In this document: one piece after another, positions 13,229 through 20,192 of the stretch | Layout of the letters: every line of letters starts with the position of its first letter | Position numbering within the stretch: position 1 is the first letter of the stretch | Source: a virus | Direction: 5' to 3' (one strand) | Virus record (IMG/VR): IMGVR_UViG_3300043602_000079 | Coordinates: 1-22,788 of that record | DNA: 22,788 bases | Notes under the pieces: model-generated | Databases searched by the model: none | Seen by the model: only the letters and a program-made list of their open reading frames with translations | Told to the model about the DNA's origin: nothing | Made by a program: the position numbers and the translations under genes

Positions 13229-15949
13229 ATGGCGGCCGATCCGACCGCAGTCGTCATCATCGTCGATGGCAAGACGAGCACCCCGTTCGCGCGGTACGGG
13301 CGCCTCCGGATCGACGACCTGTTGAACGACGCCCCGAACACCGCCGCGCTCACGGTCGTCGCGGAACCGCGGTCCGCGTCTGCCGCCGCCTTCGCCCCGC
13401 ACGCGTTCGACAACGCCGCGTTCGCGACCGACCCCGGATTCGTCTCGATCACGCCCCCGCCGATCCTCCCAGGCGCGTCGATCGCGATCTACCTGGGCGC
13501 GATCGATCCCGCGACGCAGATCTTCGGGGGGCAGATCACTGTCCGTGAGCAGTACGCGGAGCTCGATGTCCCGGCCCACGTCCGGTACGACCTGTCGTGT
13601 ATCGACTATTCGAAGCGCCTCAACCATCGCAAGGTGACGACCGAGTATCTGACCGCCAGTGTGACGACGATCGTCCTGGACGTGATCGCCCGGTTCGCGC
13701 CCGTCATCACGACGGCCCACGTCCAGGCCGGGCTCCCCTCGATCCCCGGCATGACGTTCACCTTCGAAGATGTCTCGGGCGCGCTCTCGCGCCTGGCGGC
13801 GATGATCGGAGCGTACTGGTACGTCGACTATGTCGGCGACCTGCACTTCTTCATCGGGACGGAACCGGGGCCGGCGCCGGCGCCGCTCACGCCTGGCGGG
13901 CGGTACAGCGGCTTGAAAATCTCGGCGGATCTGACGCAGGTCCGGACGCGCCTGATCGTGGAAGGCGACGGCGCGACGGCCGCCGCGACGCTCGCGACGC
14001 CCGACACGTTGATCCCGCTCTCGACGGCGCAACCGTTCAACGCCGCCGGCGGCCGCGCGAAGATCGGGACGGCGCTCGTGACCTACACCGCGACGAACCC
14101 CGGGGGCGTGAAGGCGAATACGACCGCGCCGCTCCCCCCTGGGACGGCCCCGGTCGATCCGATCCCGCCGCCAACGGCCCCGGCGGCGCCTGGCGTCGCG
14201 CTCGCACCGACGACGACCCCGGGCAACGTGTCAGGCGGCCCGTACCAGTACGCGGTGACGCTGGAACTCGCCGATGGCCGGCGCTCGGACGTCGGCGCCG
14301 CGTCGGCGCCCATCACGATCACGCCCGCCGCGGCGCCGCCGCCGACGACGGCCGCGTTCCTCGCGCCGTCCGCGCGCGGGCCGATCGCCGTCGGGGTCGC
14401 CTCGAGCTATGCGACCGCCTTTGTCGATGCGGCGGGCCATCTCACGCCCGCAACGACCGGCGGGACCGTGCTCACGGGCCGCGCCGTCGCGACCCCGACC
14501 GGCGGGATTCCGTTCCAGGTCCTGGCGGCGGGGAACGGACGCATGAAGATTGGGTCGTATCACTACGCGATCTCGTTTCTGACGCCCCACGGGGAAACGC
14601 TCCCCATTCAGAGCACTCCCAGTACCAGGATCCCGATCACCGAGGACAATTCGGCCGTCATCCTGAATTCGATCCCCGTGGCGTTTGGGGACGCGCGCGT
14701 GACGGGGCGCCGGGTCTATCGATCGTCGGCGAACCCGGATCAGTCCCAGCAAGCGGTCGCGGTCTTCCCCTGGCATCACGTGATCGATATCCCCGACAAC
14801 ACGTCGAGCCAGTACACCGACCGCGCCGCCGATAGTGAGCTCGCGACCGCGACGCTCCCCGCGTTCTCGACCGCCAACGACGTCGGGGAAGCGGCGACCG
14901 CGACGGTCCCGACCTCGAGCGACCCGCGCGTCGTCGGCCGCCGCCTGTACCGCCAGGACGGCGCCGGCGGGTTCCGCCTGGTCGCGGATCTGAAAGACAA
15001 CGCGACGACGACCTACAACGACGTCGTCGTCGGGGGCGGCGGCGAGCTCGCGCCGACCGTCAACGCGATCACGACGGGGGCGATCCTCGTGTCGGCGATC
15101 GCGACGGGGCCCGCGGGGACCACGCGGCGGCGCCTGTTTCGTACGGTCGCCGGCGGCTCGCAATGGCGGGAGCTCCTCACGCTGAACGACAACACGACGA
15201 CGACCTACACCGACAAGGATCCCGATAGCGCGCTCGGCGGGGCGCCGCTCCCTGCGCAGGGGCTCCCGGGCAGTCCTGGGGGCGCGGGCGGGGTCGCACC
15301 GCCGACCGCCGCGGGCGCGACGACAATCGAGCTCGACTCGCTCGCGGGGATCCCGGCGGCCGGCTGGATCCTCGTCGAAACCCAAGTCATCCGGTACACG
15401 GGGACGTCGACGGCGGCGGGCCGCTTCTTTCTCACCGGGATCCCCGCGGCGGGCCCCGGAGCGATCACGGCCGACTTGCTCGCGGGAACCGTCGTATCGA
15501 CCGCCCCGGCGCTCGTCGGGGTCGCGCCGGCGCAACGCGTGACGATCGGCGACGACGTCAACCTGATCGTCTACGTCGACGACCTGGCCGCCCAGGCGGC
15601 GCTCGCGGCCGTCGAAGGCGGGGACGGGATCATCGAGCACTACATTCAGGATCGGCGCCTGAGCGAAGACGGGGCCCGCGCGCGCGGCCTGGCGGAGCTC
15701 GCGCTGTTCAAGACGATCGAAACGCGCCTGACGTACACGACGCACGATCCCGAGGCGCGCAGCGGGCGGACGGTGCACGTCGCTCTGCCGGCGCCGACGA
15801 ATCTCACGGGCGATTTTCTCATTCAGCGCGTGACGATCGACGACGTCGCGTACGCGGCCGGCACGTACCCGCGCCGCGTGGTGGACGCGTCGACGACGCG
15901 GTTCAGTTTTGACGACGTCCTGAATCGCGTACTACTGGGGCAAGTCTGA
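13229..15949 (+). CDS. Tail hub/tip protein with fibronectin-III-like repeats
   Basis: This 906-residue protein follows the tape measure, the place of distal-tail and tail-hub proteins. Residues 1-240 look like a baseplate hub domain (Tal/gp27-like): LNDAPNTAALTVVAEP, IFGGQITVREQY, YDLSCIDYSKRLNHRKVTTEYL and DVIARFAP. The middle has beta-sandwich-like repeats: PYQYAVTLELADGRRSDV near 334, SYHYAISFLTPHGETLPI near 438, then three RRxYR/RRxFR units near 491, 568 and 630, each ending in a Thr/Tyr stretch (SSQYTD, TTTYND, TTTYTD). Residues about 690 onward return to hub-like sequence (IIEHYIQDRRLSEDGARARG). It probably carries host-contact domains inserted in a hub. Confidence 0.82.
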   Translation: MAADPTAVVIIVDGKTSTPFARYGRLRIDDLLNDAPNTAALTVVAEPRSASAAAFAPHAFDNAAFATDPGFVSITPPPILPGASIAIYLGAIDPATQIFGGQITVREQYAELDVPAHVRYDLSCIDYSKRLNHRKVTTEYLTASVTTIVLDVIARFAPVITTAHVQAGLPSIPGMTFTFEDVSGALSRLAAMIGAYWYVDYVGDLHFFIGTEPGPAPAPLTPGGRYSGLKISADLTQVRTRLIVEGDGATAAATLATPDTLIPLSTAQPFNAAGGRAKIGTALVTYTATNPGGVKANTTAPLPPGTAPVDPIPPPTAPAAPGVALAPTTTPGNVSGGPYQYAVTLELADGRRSDVGAASAPITITPAAAPPPTTAAFLAPSARGPIAVGVASSYATAFVDAAGHLTPATTGGTVLTGRAVATPTGGIPFQVLAAGNGRMKIGSYHYAISFLTPHGETLPIQSTPSTRIPITEDNSAVILNSIPVAFGDARVTGRRVYRSSANPDQSQQAVAVFPWHHVIDIPDNTSSQYTDRAADSELATATLPAFSTANDVGEAATATVPTSSDPRVVGRRLYRQDGAGGFRLVADLKDNATTTYNDVVVGGGGELAPTVNAITTGAILVSAIATGPAGTTRRRLFRTVAGGSQWRELLTLNDNTTTTYTDKDPDSALGGAPLPAQGLPGSPGGAGGVAPPTAAGATTIELDSLAGIPAAGWILVETQVIRYTGTSTAAGRFFLTGIPAAGPGAITADLLAGTVVSTAPALVGVAPAQRVTIGDDVNLIVYVDDLAAQAALAAVEGGDGIIEHYIQDRRLSEDGARARGLAELALFKTIETRLTYTTHDPEARSGRTVHVALPAPTNLTGDFLIQRVTIDDVAYAAGTYPRRVVDASTTRFSFDDVLNRVLLGQV

Positions 15950-15960
15950 GGGGGGCTGAC

Positions 15961-16839
15961 ATGAGTGCGATCCTGCAACACACCCGGGCGAGCGCGAAAG
16001 CGAACGGGCCTGACGCGACGCAGATCCAGCCGTCCGACTGGAACGACGCCCATAAGTTCGTCGGCGGGGCCGACGGGATGATGCTCGTCCGCGGCTCGGC
16101 GGCCGAACCGTACGGCGCCCGCTGGCAAGCGCAGTTCTTCTTCGGCGGGCACGCGACCGCCGCAGGGGCGATCGCGTTGGAGCCTGGCTACGGGCACTAC
16201 GTGATCTCATTGCAAAGCGCGTCGGGCCAGATGGTGGTGCACGGCGCGGCCCCGTCGTCGGGGAGCATTCCCTTCGGGACGCATCTCGTCCTGATCAACC
16301 GCGCCCCAGGGACCGCGCTCCTCGTGCATCAATCCGCGTCGGGGCCGGCCGGGGGGAAGTTCCTCAATCGCTCGAGCAGCGTGAACGCGACGCACCTCGC
16401 CGGCTCGGTCGGCGGCGCCGCCGGCGGGACCGCCGAGTACGTCTGGGATGCGAGCGACTGGATCCTCGTCTCGCACGAGCAAGGCCGCTTGATCGGCCTG
16501 GGGTTCAGCGCGGCGAACTGCGTCGGCTTCACGCCGGGGTCGATCAAGAGCGACTTCTATCTCCACGGGAGCGACGCCCGCCTCCGGATCAGCGTGAAGA
16601 ACGCGACGATTCCCGCCGGGGTTGGGAACCTGGCGATCACGGGGTTTCCGTTCACGTTCGTCGACACGTCCGCGCTGCTGACGTTCTTCGGGAGTTTCAC
16701 GCCGGCGCACACCGGCTACGGGAACAATTCGATCGTCCTGGGCGGCCCGAACAGTCTGCTCCTCTACGCCGCGTTGGGCGCCTGGACGCCGTTGACGGGG
16801 TGGGAATTTGAAATCAACGTGACGATCCCGATCGGCTGA
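15961..16839 (+). CDS. Tail fibre / receptor-binding-type protein
   Basis: This 292-residue protein begins SAILQHTRASAKANGPDATQIQPSDWNDAHKFVGGADGMMLVRG, where PSDWN(D)AH-x-GG is a frequent N-terminal motif of phage tail fibre or tail-tip proteins, followed by a Gly-rich region. Beta-rich repeats follow (FFFGGHATAAGAIALEPGYGHYVISLQ). The C-terminus (VGNLAITGFPFTFVDTSALLTF...WEFEINVTIPIG) is probably a receptor-binding or trimerisation domain. It is the last late gene before the attachment region. AGGGGGG at 15950-15956 is a usable ribosome-binding site. Receptor type cannot be predicted. Confidence 0.75.
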   Translation: MSAILQHTRASAKANGPDATQIQPSDWNDAHKFVGGADGMMLVRGSAAEPYGARWQAQFFFGGHATAAGAIALEPGYGHYVISLQSASGQMVVHGAAPSSGSIPFGTHLVLINRAPGTALLVHQSASGPAGGKFLNRSSSVNATHLAGSVGGAAGGTAEYVWDASDWILVSHEQGRLIGLGFSAANCVGFTPGSIKSDFYLHGSDARLRISVKNATIPAGVGNLAITGFPFTFVDTSALLTFFGSFTPAHTGYGNNSIVLGGPNSLLLYAALGAWTPLTGWEFEINVTIPIG

Positions 16840-16897
16840 GTGACGGTCCGGGCGTCTACGTAGTTCGTCACCTAGAAATACACGCGATCGGGCCACG

Positions 16898-16922
16898 TGG
16901 GGCGCCCCTGTGGGGCGGCCCC
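16898..16922. repeat. GC-rich palindromic repeats, left of attP core
   Basis: TGGGGCGCCCC (16898-16908) and GGGGCGGCCCC (16912-16922) are separated by three bases. They are candidate arm-type binding sites for integrase or an accessory protein. The second repeat ends 43 bases before the 15-bp core at 16966. Confidence 0.6.
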
Positions 16923-16964
16923 TCGTAGAAGTCATTTGGAATCACATACTTCTGGCGTCGACTC

Positions 16965-17014
16965 TCGCCTTCACACGGCGGGGGTCACTGGTTCGAGTCC
17001 AGTAGCGCCCACCA
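16965..17014 (+). other. attP: attP core: 3' half of tRNA-Val(CAC)
   Basis: The segment folds as the 3' half of a tRNA. It has an anticodon stem TCGCC/GGCGG around the loop TTCACAC (anticodon CAC, Val), a five-base variable region, a perfect T arm (ACTGG-TTCGAGT-CCAGT), the acceptor strand AGCGCCC and encoded ACCA. No matching 5' half (GGGCGCT plus D arm) precedes it, so it is not a working tRNA gene. Temperate phages that insert into tRNA genes carry exactly this fragment so the host gene is restored after integration. The integrase operon lies just downstream. Confidence 0.85.
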
Positions 17015-17042
17015 CTTAATCCCTTCCGATTCAAGCACTTAC

Positions 17043-17262
17043 GGGGGCGGCCCAAACGAACAACCCACACCGGGCCGCCCCAAGCGTAATTAGAAATAGT
17101 TAAAAATAGGCCGAAATATACGGGGTTGGAAAACTTGGGGCGACCCCTGGGGCGCCCCCAGAGCCCGAAAACCGGCCGCGGAGTGGCGCTCGCCTGTACT
17201 GGGCGATGGTGATCGGATTAGGCAAGTGGGGCGCCCCAAGGCCCCGAAATCTGGGGCCGCCC
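17043..17262. repeat. GC-rich palindromic repeats, right of attP core
   Basis: Six copies or near-copies are present: GGGGGCGGCCC (17043-17053), GGGCCGCCCC (17072-17081), GGGGCGACCCC (17137-17147), GGGGCGCCCCC (17149-17159), TGGGGCGCCCCA (17227-17238, perfect palindrome) and GGGGCCGCCC (17253-17262). They lie outside genes and share a sequence with the repeats at 16898-16922 and 19281-19317. The last ones approach the 3' end of the lipoprotein gene. Confidence 0.6.
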
Positions 17263-17273
17263 TGGGGGTCGTT

Positions 17274-17639
17274 CTAGGGAAGATGATTGACTTGCCGATG
17301 GCCCGTGTTCAGGTTGATCGTCACGATCGCGCGCCGCGCCGCTTGTTGCGCGTCCGTCATGTTCTCGATCCGCTCTGGCACCTGGCGCGCGTCCGTCCAG
17401 ACGTGGAGCATCACGGCGCGGTTCGGCATCGTGGGCAGGAGCGATTCCGCGATCTTGAACAGTGCGGCTTCATCCGTTGCGACTTTCTCGTCCACGACGA
17501 TCGACCGGATCATTCCCTGCTGAGCGACGATTCGGAACTTGGGTACGGGCTCTGGCCGTACGGTGCACGCGAGGGGCGCGAACAGGATCGTCGCCAGGAC
17601 GACCCATCGACGCAGTTTGCCCGCGAGCTCGGCGGTCAC
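17274..17639 (-). CDS. Lipoprotein-like protein in the integrase operon
   Basis: This 121-residue protein starts at GTG 17639, four bases after the stop of the 67-residue gene. Residues 8-25 are KLRRWVVLATILFAPLAC: a basic n-region, a hydrophobic h-region and Cys25 in PLAC, which resembles a lipobox though -3 is Pro rather than the usual Leu. The mature part is soluble and mixed alpha/beta (MPNRAVMLHVWTDARQVPERI). Transcribed with int, it may be made in the lysogen and act at the cell surface, for example in superinfection exclusion, but that is inference. No family is recognised. Confidence 0.6.
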   Translation of the reverse strand: MTAELAGKLRRWVVLATILFAPLACTVRPEPVPKFRIVAQQGMIRSIVVDEKVATDEAALFKIAESLLPTMPNRAVMLHVWTDARQVPERIENMTDAQQAARRAIVTINLNTGHRQVNHLP

Positions 17640-17643
17640 TGAA

Positions 17644-17847
17644 TCACCAGTCCTGCGGGTCCCGTTGACCTTGCGTGCTGGCCGACTCCCAGAATTCAAT
17701 TCTCGCGACGATCGCGCTCGCGACTCCGCGCATCAACGCCCGATTCGCCTCGGCCATGAGGGCCGCCTTGTCTGGACTGCCGGCCTCGTTCGTGTAGGCT
17801 TCTGCGCCCGCGGCTCGCAAAAACAGCACGTAGTACGGCTCTCTCAT
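17644..17847 (-). CDS. 67-residue hypothetical protein in the integrase operon
   Basis: The gene starts at ATG 17847 (CAT on the plus strand at 17845-17847), three bases after the int stop, and ends four bases before the lipoprotein start. The product is helical and Ala-rich (DKAALMAEANRALMRGVASAIVARIEFWESA), without membrane segment or cysteines. I do not recognise it. The tight spacing places it in one transcript with int and the lipoprotein-like gene. Confidence 0.62.
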   Translation of the reverse strand: MREPYYVLFLRAAGAEAYTNEAGSPDKAALMAEANRALMRGVASAIVARIEFWESASTQGQRDPQDW

Positions 17848-17850
17848 GGG

Positions 17851-19059
17851 CTACACGCCGCGGACTAGGCGCAAGCGGGAGGCGGGCGCGACCGGCGCGG
17901 GGATTGTGGCGATCGTCGCGTAGGCGGCGCCGGCTTTCGCGATGGCGGCGGCGACGCGCGCGGACACGGCGCCCCGCGTGTACCGTTTCGTCGTCTCGAA
18001 CGACGCGTGCTGCAGCAGCTCCGAGACGGCGCCGATGTCGCCCGTCTCGCGATAGATCTCGGACGCGAACGCGTGACGCAAGTCGTACGGACGACACCGC
18101 GGTGGGAGCGCGGCGATCTCGGCGGCCCACGACGGATCGCCCGTTTCGGCGGCGACGCGATGGGCCGCGGCCGTCGCCCGCGCGATCCCGACGCGCCAGG
18201 TCTTGCCGATGCTCGAGCCCGACCAGGTTCGCTCCAGTAAGCCCGCGGCCGCGAAGTCGCGGAACGCGTCGACCGCGAGCGGGAGCAGCGTGACCCAGGC
18301 GCCGTGCGTCCCCTTACCTTTACGTCGGGGACGGAGGTACACGCGCGATCGCTCAAGATCGAGATCGCGGGCGCGCACGCGTCGGAGTGTGGCCGGCGCG
18401 ATTCCCGTCCAGGCCATCACGCGCAAGCGGAGTTTCGTTTCCGAGATCGTCGGGCGCGTTTCGCCGGCCGCCGCGCGGCCCTGATCGGGCAACGACGAGA
18501 GAATCAACTGGACGATCCGCGCGGGGATGTCTCGCGGCTCGGCTTTCGGTTCGCGCAAGTACTGGATCTTGTCAGTCGGGTTCTCGTCGTCGATGCCGTC
18601 GAGCGCGTGAAACAGTTTCCGCAAACGGCCGAGTCGACGGTTGCAGGAATTCTCCGCCGCGCCCGCCGTCGTCCAGTCGGAGATCACGCCGATCAGATCG
18701 AGACGCGAGATCGAGCGGCGATCGCGGTCGCCTAACGGGCTCCGCGCCCAGTGACTGAGCAGACCTTCCGTATCGACGCGGTACCGCCCTTCGGGCAACG
18801 CCGCGACGAACTCCGCGATGTCGGCCGCGAGCGATCCGCGCGATGGCGTAGCGCTCGCCGGCGCCGCGGTCGCGAGCTCGTGGCGGGCGCCGTGCTGCCA
18901 CGCCTTTATCTCCCCGATCGAGGTACCGAGCTTGAACCGTTGGCGCGCCCGCTGTTGGGTACCGTCGCGGGAACTGCCGATCCGGACTTCGCCGACGAGG
19001 ACATCGCCGTCGCGAAAGATTCCTTGACCGATCCGGATCCGGGGTTGTTGTCGTGGCAT
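17851..19059 (-). CDS. int: Tyrosine recombinase (phage integrase), with a non-canonical first Arg position
   Basis: This 402-residue integrase should catalyse attP/attB recombination. The N-terminus (IFRDGDVLVGEVRIGSS...KLGTSIGEIKAWQHGARHEL) resembles an arm-binding domain. Residues about 75-165 are a core-binding helical domain. In the catalytic domain K247/K249 lie in RRKGKG, PYDLRH gives Y325 and R328 (the usual HxxR begins with Y here), LLQH gives H351 and TKRY the nucleophile Y360. The first catalytic Arg, normally in TG(L/I)R, reads TGIA (A221) followed by PATLRRVR. Divergent promoters lie upstream, and the attP lies beyond the downstream operon. Family-wide loss of that Arg, or use of R225/R226, is possible. 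Confidence 0.88.
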   Translation of the reverse strand: MPRQQPRIRIGQGIFRDGDVLVGEVRIGSSRDGTQQRARQRFKLGTSIGEIKAWQHGARHELATAAPASATPSRGSLAADIAEFVAALPEGRYRVDTEGLLSHWARSPLGDRDRRSISRLDLIGVISDWTTAGAAENSCNRRLGRLRKLFHALDGIDDENPTDKIQYLREPKAEPRDIPARIVQLILSSLPDQGRAAAGETRPTISETKLRLRVMAWTGIAPATLRRVRARDLDLERSRVYLRPRRKGKGTHGAWVTLLPLAVDAFRDFAAAGLLERTWSGSSIGKTWRVGIARATAAAHRVAAETGDPSWAAEIAALPPRCRPYDLRHAFASEIYRETGDIGAVSELLQHASFETTKRYTRGAVSARVAAAIAKAGAAYATIATIPAPVAPASRLRLVRGV

Positions 19060-19117
19060 GTCGTCAGAACTCCGTCAGAGCGCGCGGGCGTCGCGGCGCG
19101 TCATATCACACAATCGC

Positions 19118-19139
19118 CTAATTCTGACTAATTCTAGTC
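19118..19139. repeat. Tandem decamer and palindrome at the int promoter
   Basis: CTAATTCTGA (19118-19127) and CTAATTCTAG (19128-19137) are a tandem repeat. GACTA-ATTC-TAGTC (19126-19139) is a perfect inverted repeat. Both overlap the proposed -10 of the leftward promoter, which fits an operator. Confidence 0.5.
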
Positions 19140-19158
19140 TGAAACCTTGACAATACAA
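19131..19158 (-). promoter_or_regulatory. Candidate leftward promoter for the integrase operon
   Basis: On the minus strand TTGTAT (19158-19153) is followed after 16 bases by TAGAAT (19136-19131), one mismatch from TATAAT. It points toward the int start at 19059. The -35 is only a partial match, so this is a moderate call. Confidence 0.4.
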
Positions 19159-19176
19159 TTGCACACCTTCTACAAC
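19147..19176 (+). promoter_or_regulatory. Candidate rightward early promoter
   Basis: TTGACA (19147-19152) is a perfect sigma70-type -35; TACAAC (19171-19176) after 18 bases is a moderate -10. It would drive the HTH gene at 19374 and the genes beyond. Its -35 abuts the proposed leftward -35, so the two promoters are likely mutually exclusive. Confidence 0.45.
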
Positions 19177-19191
19177 AGTTCGAAGTGATTG

Positions 19192-19237
19192 GCGTGTGAA
19201 GTTATTGCATTTTGAATAAAATCGCCGTGTGAAGGCG
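19192..19237. repeat. Inverted copies of the attP core sequence upstream of int
   Basis: CGCCGTGTGAAGGCG at 19223-19237 is the exact reverse complement of 15 bases of the attP anticodon stem-loop (16966-16980). A shorter copy, GCGTGTGAAG, lies at 19192-19201. Chance identity of 15 bases in a genome of this size is improbable. The larger copy lies 43 bases from GGGGCCGCCCC at 19281, the same spacing and relative orientation as in attP. Confidence 0.75.
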
Positions 19238-19280
19238 TGGGCCAACGATGGAAACCCTTTTTCTATCGTGATTTGGCGGA

Positions 19281-19317
19281 GGGGCCGCCCCAACGGGCCG
19301 CCCCGATGGGGCCGCCC
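19281..19317. repeat. Three GC-rich palindromic repeats in the int upstream region
   Basis: GGGGCCGCCCC (19281-19291), GGGCCGCCCC (19295-19304) and GGGGCCGCCC (19308-19317) are each separated by exactly three bases. They match the repeats flanking attP and occur in the early leader. They may be integrase arm sites, or operators bound by the HTH protein encoded next. Confidence 0.65.
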
Positions 19318-19373
19318 TTCACCGGTACGTCGCCCCCCGACACCTGTCGAGGGATTCCACAAAGGGGACCGCC

Positions 19374-19685
19374 GTGAAGCATTCACTCGCACCCGTGCTC
19401 GACCTCGAGGCCCTGCCCGTCATCCTGACGTTGAACGAACTCGCGCCGATCTACCGCTTGTCGGAGTCCACGATCCGGCGCCAGGTCCAGCAGGGCACGT
19501 TCGCCCCGCGCCCCTGGGATAAGTACCCGTATCGGTGGCGCCGCGAGGATGTACTCGCGGACCTGAAACGCCCGCGCGCCGAAAAGCCGCGGCGCCCGCA
19601 TGGCTTCGCCGCGACGCTGCCGAGACTCCGCGCCGCGAAAGCGACGCTCCCTCCGATGACTCCCGCGCGCCGCGGCCGCCGCTGA
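19374..19685 (+). CDS. Helix-turn-helix protein, excisionase/AlpA-like
   Basis: The first gene of the rightward operon encodes 103 residues. Residues about 18-65 (ILTLNELAPIYRLSESTIRRQVQQG...PYRWRREDVLADL) match the winged HTH of MerR/AlpA/excisionase-type proteins: a first helix, recognition helix STIRRQVQQG, and the wing before EDVL. The C-terminus is Arg/Pro-rich and basic. Such proteins act in excision or control the int/early switch, which fits its site next to the divergent promoters. GTG 19374 is chosen for AAAGGGGA at 19361-19368. A repressor role is equally possible, since no other repressor is seen. Confidence 0.72.
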   Translation: MKHSLAPVLDLEALPVILTLNELAPIYRLSESTIRRQVQQGTFAPRPWDKYPYRWRREDVLADLKRPRAEKPRRPHGFAATLPRLRAAKATLPPMTPARRGRR

Positions 19686-19709
19686 CGCGTCGAGATCAAG
19701 GAGGCCGCT

Positions 19710-20093
19710 ATGAAGTGGTTTCAACTCGACGCGGACACACCCGACGATCCCAAAGTCCGCGCCGTCGTGCGCGAGCTCGGGCCCGCGGGCTTCGGTGGGC
19801 TCGTCGGGCTCTGGTGTCACGTCGCGCGTCACGGCCGCCGCCCTGGACAGGCGATCGATTCACGGGGCGCTCCCCTCCCCGTCGAAGATCTCCAGGCCGC
19901 CTCGATGCTGCCGGCGGATCAGTTCGCGACGTTGATCGACGTCTGCACGCGGACCGGACATTTCCGGCGCGACACGTGGGATCTGCATCGCGGGATCTGG
20001 ATCCCCGCGATGGAACGGCGCGGCGATCAATACGCGCGTCGGCGCGCGCGGATCGGGCAACTCCCCCTCGGTTTTGAAGGCGTCGAGCGATGA
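19710..20093 (+). CDS. Replication initiator-like protein (DUF4373-type N-terminal domain), possibly truncated
   Basis: This 127-residue protein opens MKWFQLDADTPDDPKVRAVVRELGPAGFGGLVGLWCHVARHG, close to the N-terminus of DUF4373/Lin1244-type phage replisome organisers (a winged helix). The rest has FATLIDVCTRTGHFRRDTWDLHRGIWIPAMERRGDQYARRRAR and ends soon after. AAGGAGG at 19699-19705 gives a strong start. Full family members are longer, with a linker and a second domain. Here the same frame stays open for 71 codons past TGA 20091-20093, with coding-like residues, so read-through or a recent stop is possible. DnaA-box-like repeats lie just downstream. Confidence 0.62.
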   Translation: MKWFQLDADTPDDPKVRAVVRELGPAGFGGLVGLWCHVARHGRRPGQAIDSRGAPLPVEDLQAASMLPADQFATLIDVCTRTGHFRRDTWDLHRGIWIPAMERRGDQYARRRARIGQLPLGFEGVER

Positions 20094-20192
20094 ATCCCGG
20101 CGTCCGGATTTCGCTGCGCCTATTTCTGCGCGTTTTGTACGGATTTTGTATCGCAGACAGTACAAGACAAGACAAAGAACAAGATCAAAACC

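Larger units (their letters stand above)
16840..17273. other. Gene-free attachment region
   Basis: No credible gene lies in these 434 bp on either strand. They hold the attP core with the tRNA 3' half (16965-17014), two GC-rich palindromic repeats upstream and six downstream, and an A/T-rich stretch at about 17085-17130, which is unusual here and could bind a DNA-bending protein. A weak inverted repeat (GTGACG/CGTCAC) at about 16840-16873 follows the fibre gene. Confidence 0.75.
19060..19373. other. Divergent regulatory region between integrase and early genes
   Basis: These 314 bp carry no credible gene. They contain back-to-back promoter candidates, a tandem decamer with a palindrome, two copies of a piece of the attP core, and three GC-rich arm-like repeats. 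The segment 19118-19222 is clearly A/T-richer than the rest of the genome. Confidence 0.7.

Noticed and set aside
14231-15778. 515-codon minus-strand frame opposite the tail hub gene
   Set aside because: Same shadow effect. The plus-strand protein has recognisable hub and repeat structure.
16930-17014. A complete tRNA gene
   Set aside because: There is no 5' acceptor strand GGGCGCT or D arm before the anticodon stem, so it is only a 3' half.
19075-19392. 105-codon minus-strand frame across the divergent promoter region
   Set aside because: It would run through both promoters and the repeats, and its product shows no domain.
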